64,000 bases of DNA from Acanthococcus lagerstroemiae (lineage: Eukaryota > Arthropoda > Insecta > Hemiptera > Eriococcidae). Shown here one piece after another: positions 44,030 through 56,405 of the stretch. The translations under genes were made by a program, and so were the position numbers. Positions within the stretch are counted from its first letter, which is position 1, and the number at the start of each line of letters is the position of its first letter. Location of the stretch: contig CM063113.1 of NCBI GenBank assembly GCA_031841125.1, forward strand, positions 30,277,312 to 30,341,311. Direction: 5' to 3'. A model generated the notes under the pieces. The model saw nothing but the letters and a program-made list of their open reading frames with translations. It was not told the origin of the DNA and did no database searches.

Positions 44030-44905
44030 TTCCAAAAAATTTCATCAGAAATCTTCAAGAAGGTTCCTTTGATTTTTCCGAAGATAATTTCCCAAGTATT
44101 TTATCGAAAATATTAGGGGAAAATTTCCAGAATTTCATGGGACATCATTGAGGAAAACCTACGATGATTTCAGGAGAATTTTTTCGGAAATCTTTTCTGG
44201 AGAATTTCATTAGAAATCTTCTAAAAAAAAATTCCAATGTTTTCCAGAGAATTTCTTAGAAAATTTTTATGAAAATTTTCCGATAATTTATGAAGAATTT
44301 CATCGGGAATATTTGGGAAAAAACTTCGATGGTTTTTGGAAGAATTTTATCGAAAATTTTCAGGAAGAATCTCCGGTGATTTTCAGAGAATAATTTCATT
44401 GGAAATCTTCGAGAAGAATCTCTGATGATTTTTAAGGAATTTCATCGGAAATCTTTGGGAAAAAAATTTCCGATAATTTCCGAAGAATTGAGACTATTTT
44501 CCATTCATGCGATGAAATCAGAGATTTTTTCTGAAGATTTTTGATGAAATTCTTCTGAAATCAGCCAGTCATTTCCGAAGAATTTTATCGAAAATAATTT
44601 GAGAAAAATCTCTGATAATTTCAAAACAATGTCATTGGAAATCTTTGAAAATAATCTCCACTAACTTTTAGAGAATTTCATCGGAAATCGTCAAAAAAAA
44701 TTTCCAACGATTTCCGAAGAATTTTATGAAAATTTCTCATTCGAGCACATGAGCGGGAAATAGTCTCAATTCTTCGGGAATCGGAATTTCCCCCAAAAAT
44801 CCCCGATGAAATTTCTTAAAAATCATCGGAGATTCTTCTCGAAGATTTCCGATGAAATTCTTCGAAGATCATCGATCATTTTTTCTGAAGATTTTTGATA
44901 AAACT
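44030..44905. repeat. 46-bp minisatellite, mixed orientation (first block)
   Basis: Degenerate units of the type GATTTCCGATGAAATTCTTC followed by GGAAATCATCGGAGATTTTTC. Orientation is reversed at 44,030-44,500, forward at about 44,510-44,560, reversed to about 44,720 and forward again to 44,905. A clear inverted pair (GAAGAATTGAGACTATTT) sits at about 44,486 and about 44,760. Confidence 0.8.
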
Positions 44906-46030
44906 AGGGGGATTCGCCCCCTGGCCGCTTTGCGGCCCAACCCCTGCCGTCACTCGCTTCACTTGTGTCGGCCTCAGCCTAGCTCGGCGCTTCACGCCTC
45001 GCGGGTTCACAAGTTTCTCACTATTCCTGTCAGAGTTCCTTTCTTTTTTTTTCCTTATCGAAGCTTTTGGTGACAACACCAGTTGTACAAATAACTGATG
45101 GGTTTCTATACCTTCAAGAATAAGTCACACCTTTCAATTTGATCTATTAGAGAAAGAACCCAGGACCTCCACCTTCACTACGACCAGGGTGAGGAAGGTC
45201 CTTCACCACAACTGCTTTCCCATAACAGAAACCCTTCAAAAATCCGCCGCCGACGCCGCCTCTGGGAGAAAAAAACGTCACCGCGGGTTGCCTACCCTGT
45301 CCTTTAATTACTCATTTCTCCAGGGGCAGCCCACCCGCCGTCGCCACTGGGAGAAAAATCAATTGCGAGTTGCCTACCCTGCCCCCTAATTGCTCATTTC
45401 TCCAGGGGCAGCCTACCCTTGTGAGAGGATTCATGGTGGAGGAGGGAGCAGAGAAAATCCGCCGCCGCCACCGGGAGAAAAAAAACACTACGGGTTGCCT
45501 ACCCTGCCCCTTAATTGCTCATTTCTCCAGAGGTAGCCTTTTCCGGCAAAAATCTGGCTGTCTCTCTGTATACTTTGTGGCTGTCCTCCCTCTCTAGGAG
45601 CTCCCACCTCTACCGAGGAGCTCTCTCTGGGTAGGGTACCACTGGTAAAACGTGAGATTAAGTTACAGGGGAGGTCACCAGGAATTTAGAGGGAAAGGAG
45701 GAGGTGGTATTTACTGTTTAGTTTATAAAGAGTCCTCCCCCACAACAACCCCCTAGTTCCTCGACCACGACCCTCTCCCTCGTTGCGACTATCCTCACGA
45801 TATACCGTCGATTCCGACCCCCCCCCCGTGGCATTCCTCCTCGTCCTTAGCGACCTTCCTCCCCCCAAGCTCCCTCCTCCACCATGAGCCCGCTCCCAAA
45901 GGTAGGCTACCCCTGGAGCAATGAGCAAATAAGGGGTAAGGTAGGCCACCGCAGTGTTTTTTTTCTCCCGGGTTTCTCCCGGAGGTACCGTGCAGCCACG
46001 CAGTCACCGCCTATGATTTTGGGGGAATTC
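44906..46030. repeat. GC-rich segment with hairpins and about 100-bp repeats inside the minisatellite
   Basis: Starts with two tight hairpins (GGGGGATTCGCCCCC and GGCCGCTTTGCGGCC). Between 45,240 and 45,540 three direct units share GGGAGAAAAA, then GTTGCCTACCCTG and GCTCATTTCTCCAG. One inverted unit lies at about 45,900-45,975. It looks like an insertion into the 46-bp array; family not recognised. Confidence 0.65.
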
Positions 46031-47085
46031 TCAGGGAACAGATCTAATCAGATGAGAGATAGAGAGATTCTTCAAAAACCATCGGAGTTATTCCGCCGAA
46101 TATTTCCTATAAAATTCTCCAAAAATCATCAGAAAATTTTTTCGATGAATTTTAATGAAATATTTTGGAAAGCATTGACCATTTTTTCAAAAAACTTTCG
46201 ATGAGATTCTAATTACCGGAATTTTGTACCAAAAATTTCCGCTGAAATTCCTTGAGACTCTTCTTGATTTCCAATGAAATTATCCTTTGGAAATAATCGG
46301 AGATTTTTCCTGAAGATTTTCGTTAAAATTCTTCAAAAACGATCGAAGTTTTTCCTCGAATGTTTCCTATTCGAAAATTATTAGAATATTTTCTCACAGA
46401 ATTTTGATAAAATTGTTTGAGAAACATTAGAATTTCTTTATAAATATTTCCAATGGGATTCTTCGGAAATCTTCTGAACTTTTTTCCAAAATTTTCCGAT
46501 GAAATTCTTTTAAAATCATCGGACATTCTTCTCGAAGATTTCCAATGGAATTATTCTTTGGAAATTATCAGTGATTTCTCCTAATAATTTCCGGTAAAAT
46601 TCTTTAAAAACTATCGGAAGATTTTTGAAGAACTTCTTCGGAAAACGTTGGAATTTTCCTCTGAAGATTTCCGATAAAATTCTCCGGAAATTCTCAGAGA
46701 TTGTTCTCAAAGATTTCTGATAAAATTCCTTGGAAATCGTCGAAGATTTTCCCCCAACATTTCTGATGAAATTCTTCGGAAATCATCCGTCATTTTTAAG
46801 CCCAAAAATTTCCGATGAAAATCTCTGGAAATCATCGAGCCTTTCTTCTGAAGAAATGCTTCAAACACCATCAGAGATATTTCTAGATGATTTCCAATAA
46901 AATCCACTGGTATCGTGGAGATTTTCATTAAAAGTTTCAAAAAATTCTCCTGAAATCATCGGAGATTTCTCTCAGCGATGTCCGATGAAATTTTTCGAAA
47001 ATTATCGGAAATTCTTCCTTAAAATATGTTAAATTTTAAGGAAATTATTTTCGAAAATCAAAGGAATCTTCTCGAAGATGAATAA
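46031..47085. repeat. 46-bp minisatellite (second block)
   Basis: About 22 degenerate units, all in forward orientation (GATTTCC..AAATTCTTCGGAAATCAT..). Short open frames here come from the repeat. Confidence 0.8.
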
Positions 47086-47754
47086 TAACTGCACGTGTTT
47101 TTCGAAAAGATATTTTTCATCAGAAAGTAAGTATGTACCTCGCTGAAAACAATCAAATAAAATGGCCGATGAATTGATGTTTCTTCCCCCCCCCCCTCCG
47201 GAATTTTATCCTATTTTAAGCATATTATGGCCTATATTTCCAGCGTTTCTTCACCGAATGAGATGAAATTTGGTATGGTAGTTATTCAAATACAAATCTA
47301 TCGAATTCCATGAAAAAAATAAGAGGTTTCAAAGTACCCCCAACACCTGTCTACCTTTGAAAGGCCTTTCTTTGGCGGATTACGCCTCACAGAAACCTGA
47401 TAGGCAATTCATGATTGCGCCATGTTATAGTGTTCACTGAGCTCTATTAACTTCCATTTAAGGTTTTTTCTAGCTCAGTTAGGTGATTTCCAACGAGTAT
47501 TAAACGAAATATACCTTAAAACTTTCTAAGTAACCCTAAGTTACGGTAAAGATTAAGTCCATAATTTGGCGAATGTTCGAGGAGATCGAACGAAATTTCA
47601 CGGGAAATTCGAATGATTTCGATCGATACGTATTTATTTCGATAATTTCAACTCGAATAGAATTGACTAGTAATGATGACTTTAGCAAAATTTTGTACGA
47701 ACCAATATTTTATGAGAGTGATTAACGCGAACTACGTTCCAGATTTCATATACT

Positions 47755-50700
47755 CAGTAAGGAGAAATTTTCAAAATTCGAAAAAATCAAAAATGTTTGT
47801 TTAAAGACTGTTTGCGACTCAATTTTTCACGCCGAGTTCAAATTCAGTGTTCAAATTTGGTGGCGACACTCCGTTCTCGAGATACATCCGAAAATATTGC
47901 TAAAATTTGTCAAGAAATGACTTTAGGTCAATTCTGAAGACAGATTTGAATTTGTCTCAAAAACTGAGTAATTAGCATCTGCGCCGACGCCGAAGCTTTC
48001 CGACATATTGTTTGTCCGAAAAAAGACATGATGTATAGCATGGAGAAATTTTCAAAATTCGAAAAAATCATAAAATTTTGTTTAAAAACTTTCTTCGTCC
48101 CAATTTTTCACGCCGAGTTCATATTCAGTGTTCAAATTTGGCGGCGAAGCTCCATTCCCGAGATACGCCCGCGAATGTTGGCAAAATTGGTCAAAAAATT
48201 ACTTTAGGTCAATTCTGAAGACGGATTTGAATTTTTCTCGAAAAATTGAGTATTTAACACCTGCGTCGACGCCGAAGCTTTCCGACAATTTGTTCGTCCG
48301 AAAAAAGACATGCTGTATAGTATGATAAAATTTTAAAAAATTCGAAAAAATCAAAAATTTTAATTTGAAGAATTTCTTGTCCCAATTTTTATTTGGCGGC
48401 TCCGCTTCGTTCCTAAGATACACCCGAAAATGATGGAAAAATTGGTCAAAAAATGACTTTAGCTCAATTTTGACGACAGATTTTAATTCGGTTCCAAAAA
48501 TTGAGTAATTAGCACCTGCGCAGACGCAGAAGCTCTGAGAAAATTTTTTTTGTCCGAAAAAAGAAATGATGTAACTACCGCATATCACACTGTAAATTGA
48601 GCATCCCGCAGAGAGTCCAGTATAAAAATCGCAGGAAGGGTAAAGGGAGAGGAAGGCGGATCATCCCAGTCAGAAAGAAAGAGGATGCACGCCAGAAACT
48701 AAAATCGGTGCTAGAGAAAATGAAAGTCGAGGAAAATTTCTACGACAGTATGGTCCAAGCTTTAAAAAACACGGTAGTATAAAGAAATTTTCCATATTCG
48801 AAAAAAAAAAATTTTGGTTTAAAGACTTTTTCGACCCAATTTTTCACGCCGAGCTCAAATTCAGTGTTCAAATTTGGCGGAGATGCTCCGTTCTCAAGAT
48901 ACACCATAAAATGTTGGCAAAATTGGTCAAAATATGACTTCAGCTCAATTTTGAAGATGGATTTGAATTTGTCTCGAAAAATTGAGTATTTAGCACCGGC
49001 GCCGACGCCGAAGTTCTCCGACATATTGTTTGTCCGAAGACATGATGTATAGCATGGAGAAAATTTCCAAATTCGAAAAATCAAAAATTTCGGTTTAACG
49101 AATTTTATTGACACAATTTTTTACGCTGAGTTCAAATTCAGTGTTAAAATTTGGCGGCTCCGCTCCGTTCCCGTGATACACCCGGAAATGTTGGCAAAAT
49201 TGGTCAAAAAATATCTTCAGCTCAATTTTGACAACGGATTTGAGTTCGTTTCGAAAACTTATTAGCCCCTGCGCAGACGCCGAAGCTCTTCGAAAATTTT
49301 TTTTGTCCGAAATAACGAAAAAACACATGAGTACCCGAGATACGCCCGCGAATGTTGGCAAAATTGGTCAAAAAATTAGTTTAGACCAATTTTGACTACG
49401 GATTTGAATTCGTTTCGAAACGTTGAGCAATTAGCCTCAGCGCCGACGCCGAAGCCCTCTGAAAATCTTTTGGCCGAAAAAAGACATGATGTATAAGTAT
49501 GGAGAAATTTTCAAATTTCGAAAAAATCGAAAATTTTGGTTTAAGGACTTTTTTTGACCCAATTTTTTACGCTGATTTCAAATTTAGGGTTCAAATTTGG
49601 CGGCTACGCTCCGTTCCCGAGATACACCCAAAAATGTTGGAAAATTTGGTCAAAATACGACTTTAGCTCAATTTTGAAGACGGATTTGAATTTGTCTCGA
49701 AAAACTGAGTAATGAGCCCCTGCGCCGACGCCGAAGCTCTTGGTAAATTTTTTTGGCCGAAAAAAGACGTGGTGTATAGTATGGTAAAAATTTTCAAATT
49801 TCGAAAAATCAAAAATTTCGGTTTAAAAACTTTTTTCAACCCAATTTTTTACGCCGAGTTCAAACGTAGTGTTCAAATTTGGCGGCGACGCTCCGTTCTC
49901 GAGATACACCCGAAAGTATTGGCAAAATTGGTCAAAAAAAGAATTTAGCTCAATTTTGACGATGGATTTGAGTTCGTTTCGAGAACTTAAATAATTAGCC
50001 CCTGCGCAAACGCCGAAGCTCTTCGAAATCGAAGATTTTTTCGTCCGAAATAACGAAAAAACACTTGAGTATGGAGAAACTTTCAAAATTCTCAAAAATA
50101 AAAATTTTGGTTCAAACAATTTTTGGACCTAATTTTTCACGCCGAGTTCAAATTCAGTGTTTAAATTTGGCGGCGAGGCTCCGTGCTCGAGATACACTCG
50201 CGAATGTTGGCAAAATTGGTCAAAAAATGACTTTATCTAAATTTTGACGACGGATTTGAAATCGTTTCGAATAATTGAGCAATTAGCATCAGCGCCGATG
50301 CGATGCTCACCGAAAAAATTATGACCGAAAATTAAAATTAGTATAGTAAGGAGAAATTTTCAAATTTCGAAAAAATCTAAATTTTAGTTTAAAGACTTTC
50401 TTTGACCCAATTTTTCACGCCGAGTACAAACTCATTGTTCAAATTTGGCGGCGACGCTCCGTTCCCGAGATACATCCGAAAATATTGGCAAATTGGTCAG
50501 AAAATGACTTTTGCTCAATTTTTACGATGGATTTCAATTCGTCTCGAAAAATTGAGTAACTAGCCCCTGTGCCGACGCCGAAGCTTTCCGAAAATTTTTT
50601 TACCGAACAAAGTCACGATGTATACATATAATATAAAAAATTTTCCAAATTCGAAAAAATCAAAAATTTTGGGTTAAAGACATTTTCCGACACAATTTTT

Positions 50701-51008
50701 TACGCCGAGATCGAATTCAGTGTTCAAATTTGGCGGCTACACTTCCTTCCCGAGATACACCCGCGAATGTTGGGAAAATTGAAGCCAATATTGACGACGG
50801 ATTAAAATTCGACTAGAAAAATTGAGAAATGAGTCCCTGCGCCGACGCTGAAGCTCTTGGAAAATTTTTTTGGCCGAAACAAGACAGGGTGTATAGTATG
50901 GGAAAATTTACCAAATTCGAAAAAATCAAAAATTTGGGTTAAAGACTTTTTCCGACCCAAGTTTTACGCCGAGTTCAAATTCAGTGTTCAAATTTGGCGA
51001 CTACGTAT
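47755..51008 (-). repeat. Satellite array, monomer about 280-284 bp, first orientation
   Basis: About eleven head-to-tail monomers. Landmarks in each: TATGGAGAAATTTTCAAA, CACGCCGAGTTCAAATTCAG, GGCTCCGTTCCCGAGATACA, GACGGATTTGAATT and GCGCCGACGCCGAAGCTCT. Spacing of the GATGTATAG landmark is 281-284 bp where units are intact. The short open frames are repeat-derived. One unit holds a foreign insert (48,574-48,778), and one junction is a deletion hybrid (about 49,320). Confidence 0.95.
48574..48778 (+). other. Insert in a satellite monomer with a basic 61-aa open frame
   Basis: Sequence unlike the satellite, bounded by ACTACCG and CGGTAGT (inverted). The open frame 48,597-48,782 encodes a basic peptide (RKGKGRGRR, then KKEDARQKLKSVLEKMKVEE). 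Family not recognised; it may be a fragment of a larger mobile element. Confidence 0.55.
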
Positions 51009-54000
51009 ACATCATGTCTTTTTTGGGGCGAAAAAATTTTCGGAGAGCTACGGCGTAGGCGCTGGTGCTAGTTACTCAATTTTTTGAGACGAATTCGAAT
51101 CCGTTGTCAAATTAGCTAGGCATTGTTGACCCAATTGATAATTTTCCAATTTTGAGTGTACCTCAGAACGGGGTGCCCCCAAGGTGAACATCGAATTGAA
51201 CACAGCAGTGAAAAATTGGTAAGAAACTCTCATTAATTCGAAGTTTGTCTGTTCTCAAATTTGAAAATTTCTCCATACTTATACATCATGTCATTTTTCG
51301 GGCGAAAACATTTTCGGAGAGCCAAGGCGTCGGCGCTGGTGCTAGTTACTCCATTTTTCGAGAGGAATTCGAATTCGTTGTCAAAATTGAGCTAGAATCA
51401 TTTTTTGACCCAAATTGATCAATTTTCCCAACTTTATTGAGTGTACCTCAAGAACGGAGGGTCGCCGCCAAATCGGAACCACTTATTCGAACTCAGCGTG
51501 AAAAACTGAGTCAGAAACACCCATTAATTCGGAATTTTTGATTTTCTCAAATTTTGAAAATTTCTCCATTCTATACATCATGTCATTTTCGGGCGAAAAA
51601 ATTTTCGGAGAGCTACGGCGTCGGCGCTGGTGCTAGTTACTCAATTTTTTGAGACGAATTCGAATACGTTGTCCAAATTAAGCTAGAGTCATCTGTTGAC
51701 CCAAATTGATCAATTTTCCCAAAGTTTTCGAGTGTACCTCAGGAACGGAGGGTCGCCGCCACAAGGGAACAACGAATTCGAACACAGCGTGAAAAATTGG
51801 GTAAGAAACTCTGATTTAGTCGGAAGTTTTTCTGTTCTCAAATTTTGAAACTTTCTCCATACTATACATCATGTCATTTTTCGGGCGAAAAAATTTTCGG
51901 AGAGCTACGGCGTCGGCGCTGATGCTAGTAACTCTATTTTTCGAGGTGAATTCGAATCCGTTGTCAAAATTGGGCCAGAGTCATTTTTTGACCCCAATTG
52001 ATGCATTTTCCCAATTTTATTGAGTGTACCTCAAGAACAGAGGGTCGCCGCCAAATGGGAACATCGAATTCGAACTCAGCGTGAAAAATTGATTAAGAAA
52101 CACTCGTTAATTCGAAATTTTTGATTTTCTCAAATTTTGATAATTTCTCCATACTATACATCATGTCTTTTTTCGGTCGAAAAAATTTTCGGAGAGCTAC
52201 GGCGTCGGCGCTGGTGCTAGTTACTCAAATTTTCGAGACGAATTCGAATCCGTTGTCAAAATTGAGCTGGAGTTCTTTTTTGACCCAAGTTGATCAATTT
52301 TCCCAAAGTTTTCGTGTGTACCTCAAGAACGGAGGGTCGCCGCCACAAGGGAACATCAAATTCGAACTCAGCATGAAAAATTGATTAAGAAACTCTCATT
52401 TAGTCGAATGTTTTGATTTTCTCAAATTTTGAAAATTTCTCCATACTATACATCATGTTATTTTTCGGGCGAAAAAATTTTCGGAGAACCAAGACGTCGG
52501 CGCTGGTGCTAGTTACTCAATGTTTCGAGACGAATTCGAATCCGTTGTCAAAATTGAGCTAGAGTCATTTTTTGACCCAAATTGATCAATTTTCCCAACT
52601 TTATTGGGCGTACCGCAAGAACGGAGGGTCACCGCCAAATGGGAACCACATATTCGAACTCAGCGTGAAAAATTGATTAAGAAACGCTCGTTAAATCGAA
52701 ATTTTTGATTTTCTCAAATTTTGATAATTTCTCCATACTATACATCATGCCTTTTTTCGATCGAAAAAGTTTTCGGAGAGCTACGGTGTCGGCGCTGGTG
52801 CTCGTTACTCAATTTTTCGAGACCAATTCGAATCCGTTGTCAAAATTGAGCTATAGTCATCTGTTGACCCAAATTGATCAATTTTCCCAACTTTTTGGTA
52901 CCTCAAGAACGGAGGTCGCCGCCATTGGAACAACGAATTCGAACTCAGCGTGAAAATTGATTAAGAAAACTCGTTAATTCAATTTTGTTTCTCAAATTTG
53001 AAATTTCTCCATATATACATCACGTCTTTTCGGCGAAATTTTTTCGGAGAGCTACGCGTCGGCTGGTATTACTATTTCGAGACAATTCGAATCGTTCAAA
53101 ATGAGCTAGAGTCTTTTTTGACCCAAGTTGATCAATTTTCCCAAAGTTTTCGAGTGTACCTCAGGAACGGAGGGTCGCCGTCACAAGGGAACAACGAATT
53201 CGAACTCAGCGTGAAAAATTGATAGAAACTCCAATTAGTATAAAGTTTTCTTTTCCAAATTTAAAATTTCTCCATACATTAACATGTGTCATTTTTCGGC
53301 GACAAAATTGGGGAGCTACGGCGTCGGCGGGACTAGTTACTCTATTTTATGTGGAATCGAATCGTTATTCAAAATTTACTAGATATTTTTTGACCCAATG
53401 ATCATTTTCTAATTTATTAGTGTACTTCAGAAGCGGGTCGCGCCAAATGAACATCGATTCAGACTCCCGTGAAAAATTGATTAGAACACTCGTAATTCTA
53501 AATTTTGATTTTCTCAAATTTTGAATTTCTCCATAAACATCATGTCATTTCGGGCGAAAAATTTCGGGAGAAAAGCCGTCGGCGCTGGTGCTAGTTACTC
53601 AATTTTTTGAGACGAATTCGAATCCGTTGTCAAAATTAAGCTAGAGTCCTTTCTTGACCCAAGTTGATCAATTTTCCCAAAGTTTTCGTGTGTATCTCAA
53701 GAACGGAATGTCGCCGCCAAATGGGAACATAAAATTCGAACTCAGCGTGAAAAATTGATTAAGAAACACTTGTTAATTCGAAATTTTTGATATTCTCAAA
53801 TTTTGATGATTTCTTCATACTATACATCATTCTTTTTTCGTCGAAAAATTTTCGGAACGAATCAGGCGTTGGGCTGTGCTTTATCAATTTTTCGAGACAA
53901 TTCGAATCCGTTGTAAAATTTGGCTAGAGTCATCTGTTGACCAAATTGATCATTTTCAATTTTTTGAGTGTACCTCAAAAGAGGTTGCCCAATTGGGAAC

Positions 54001-56250
54001 CAACGATTCGAACTCACGAAAAATTGAGTAAAAATCATTTGCGCAATTGGAATAATTCCTCATTAAAAATTTTCAACATAATCATTCATCCTCGTTAATT
54101 CTAAATTTTGATTTTCTCAAATTTTATATGTCTCATCTGTACACACGTTTTCGGGCGCAATTTCGGAGGCTACGGCTGCCTGTGCGAGTTCAATCTTTTC
54201 GACGAATACGAATCGTTGTCAAATTGACTAGATCATTGTTGACCAATTGATCCATTTCCAACTTTTTGAGGTACCTCAAGAACGGGATTCGCCGCACAGG
54301 AAAACGAATTCGAACTAGCTGAAAATTGGATTAAGAAACTGTTAATTTCCAAATTTTTGATTTTCTCAAATTTGATAATTTCTCCATACTTATAATCATG
54401 TCTTTTCGACGAAAATTCGGAAGCTACGGCGAGGCGCTGGCGTTGTACTCATTTTCGTGACGAATTCGAATCGTTGTCAAAATTGAGCTAGAGTCATTTT
54501 GACCCAATTGATCATTTTCCAATTTTGAGTGTACTCAAGAACGGAGGGTCGCCGCCAAATGGGAACATCGAATTCGAACTCAGCGTGAAAAATTGATTAA
54601 GAAACACTCGTTAATTCGAAATTTTTGATTTTCTCATATTTTGAAAATTTCTCCATACTTATACATCATGTCTTTTTTCGATCGAAAAAATTTTCGGAGA
54701 GCTACGGCGTCGGCGCTGCTGCAATTAACTCAATTTTTCGAAACGAATTCGAATCCGTTGTCAAAATAGAGCTAGAGGCATTTTTTGACCCAAATTGATC
54801 AATTTTCCCAGTTTTATTGGGTGTACCTCAAGAACGGAGGGTCACCGCCAAATGGGAACCACTTATTCGAACTCAGCGTGAAAAATTGATTAAGAAACAC
54901 TCGTTAATTCGAAATTTTTGATTTTCTCAAATTTTGATAATTTCTCCATACTTATACATCAGGTCTTTTTTCGATCGAAAAAATTTTCGGAGAGCTACGG
55001 CGTCGGCGCTGGTGCTCGTTACTCAAATTTTCTAGACGAATTCGAATCCGTTGTCAAAATTGAGCTAGAGTCATCTGTTGACCCAAATTGATCAATTTTC
55101 CCAACTTTTTTGAGTGTACCTCAAGAACGGAGGGTCGCCGCCATATGGGAACAACGAATTCGAACTCAGCGTGAGAAATTGATTAAGGAACCCTCATTAA
55201 TTCAAAATTTTCGATTTTCTCAGATCGTGAAAATTTCTCCATACTCTAGAGCATCACGTCTTTTTTCGGGCGAAAAAGTTTTCGGAGAGCTACGGCGTCG
55301 GCGCTGCTGCAATTAACTCAATTTTTCGAAACGAATTCGAATCCGTTGTCAAAATAGAGCTGGAAGCATTTTTTGACCCAAATTGATCAATTTCCCCAAC
55401 TTTTTTGAGTGTACCTCAAGAACGGAGGGTCGCCGCCAAATGGGAACCCCTTATTCGAACTCAGCGTGAAAAATTGAGTAAGAAACCCTCAATAAATCGA
55501 AATCTTTGATTTTCTCAGATTTTGAAAATTTCTCCATACTATAATACATCATGTCTTTTTTCGATCGAAAAATTTTTCTGAGAGCTACGGCGTCGGCGCT
55601 GGTGCTAGTGACTCAAATTTTCGAGACGAATTCGAATCCGTTGTCAAAATTGAGCTAGAGTTATTTTTTGACCCAGATTGATCCATTTTCCCAATTTTAT
55701 TGAGTGTACCTCAAGAACGGAGGGTCGCCACCAAATGGGAACAACGAATTCGAACTCAGCGTGGGAAATTGGGTAAGAAACACTCATCAATTCGAAATTT
55801 TTGATATTCAAAAATTGAGAAAATTTCTCCATACTATACATCATGTCTTTTTTGGGGCGAAAAAATTTTCGGAGCGCTACGGCGTCGGCGGTGGTGCTAG
55901 TTTATCAATTTCTAAGGACGTATACGAATTCGTTTTCAAAATTGAGCTAGAGTCAATTTTTGACTCAAATTGATCAACTTTCCCAGCTTTTCTGAGTGTA
56001 TCTCGGGAACGGAGGGTCGTCGCCAAATTGGAACAACGAATTCGAACTCAGCGTGAATAATCGAGTAAGAAACACTCAATAATTCGAAATGTTTGATTTT
56101 CTCAAATTTTGAATATTTCTCCATACTATACACCATGTCTTTTTTCGGACTAAAAAATTTTCGGAGAGCTTCGGCCTCGGCGCAGGGGCTAATTACTCAG
56201 TTTATGAGACGGATTCGAATCCAATGTCAAAATTGATCTAGAGTCAATTT
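51009..56250 (+). repeat. Satellite array, monomer about 290 bp, opposite orientation
   Basis: About eighteen monomers, the reverse complement of the first block, with landmarks TATACATCATGTC, GAGAGCTACGGCGTCGGCGC, GAATTCGAATCCGTTGTCAA, GTACCTCAAGAACGGAGGGT and GAACTCAGCGTGAAAAATTG. Spacing is 282-292 bp. Units at about 51,100-51,220 and 52,900-54,550 are shortened by many one- and two-base losses. Confidence 0.95.
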
Positions 56251-56405
56251 TAGCTAAACTTTGACGACGGATTTGAATTCGTTTCAGAAGTTGAGTGATT
56301 AGCCCCTGCGCCAACGCCGAAGCTCTCCGAAAATTTTTTAGTCCGAAAAAAGACATGATGTATAGTATGGAAAATTTTTCAAAATTCGAAAAAATCAAAA
56401 ATTTT
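56251..56405 (-). repeat. Partial satellite monomer back in first orientation
   Basis: GACGGATTTGAATTC, GCCAACGCCGAAGCTCTCC, then GACATGATGTATAGTATGG match the 47.8-51.0 kb block, not its neighbour. Confidence 0.85.

Larger units (their letters stand above)
41419..47546. mobile_element. Pogo-like DNA transposon, about 6.1 kb
   Basis: Termini CTGTAACTTGGGGTTACTTT (41419) and (complement) CCGTAACTTAGGGTTACTTA (47546) agree at 24 of 27 positions and continue with GAAAGTT on both sides. Both are flanked by TA (41417-41418, 47547-47548). The psq-HTH of a pogo-like transposase lies about 400 bp inside the left end. The right half is filled by the 46-bp minisatellite and a GC-rich segment. Confidence 0.75.

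Noticed and set aside
46323..46940. Several 64-77-aa open frames on the - strand
   Set aside because: All are translations of the 46-bp minisatellite.
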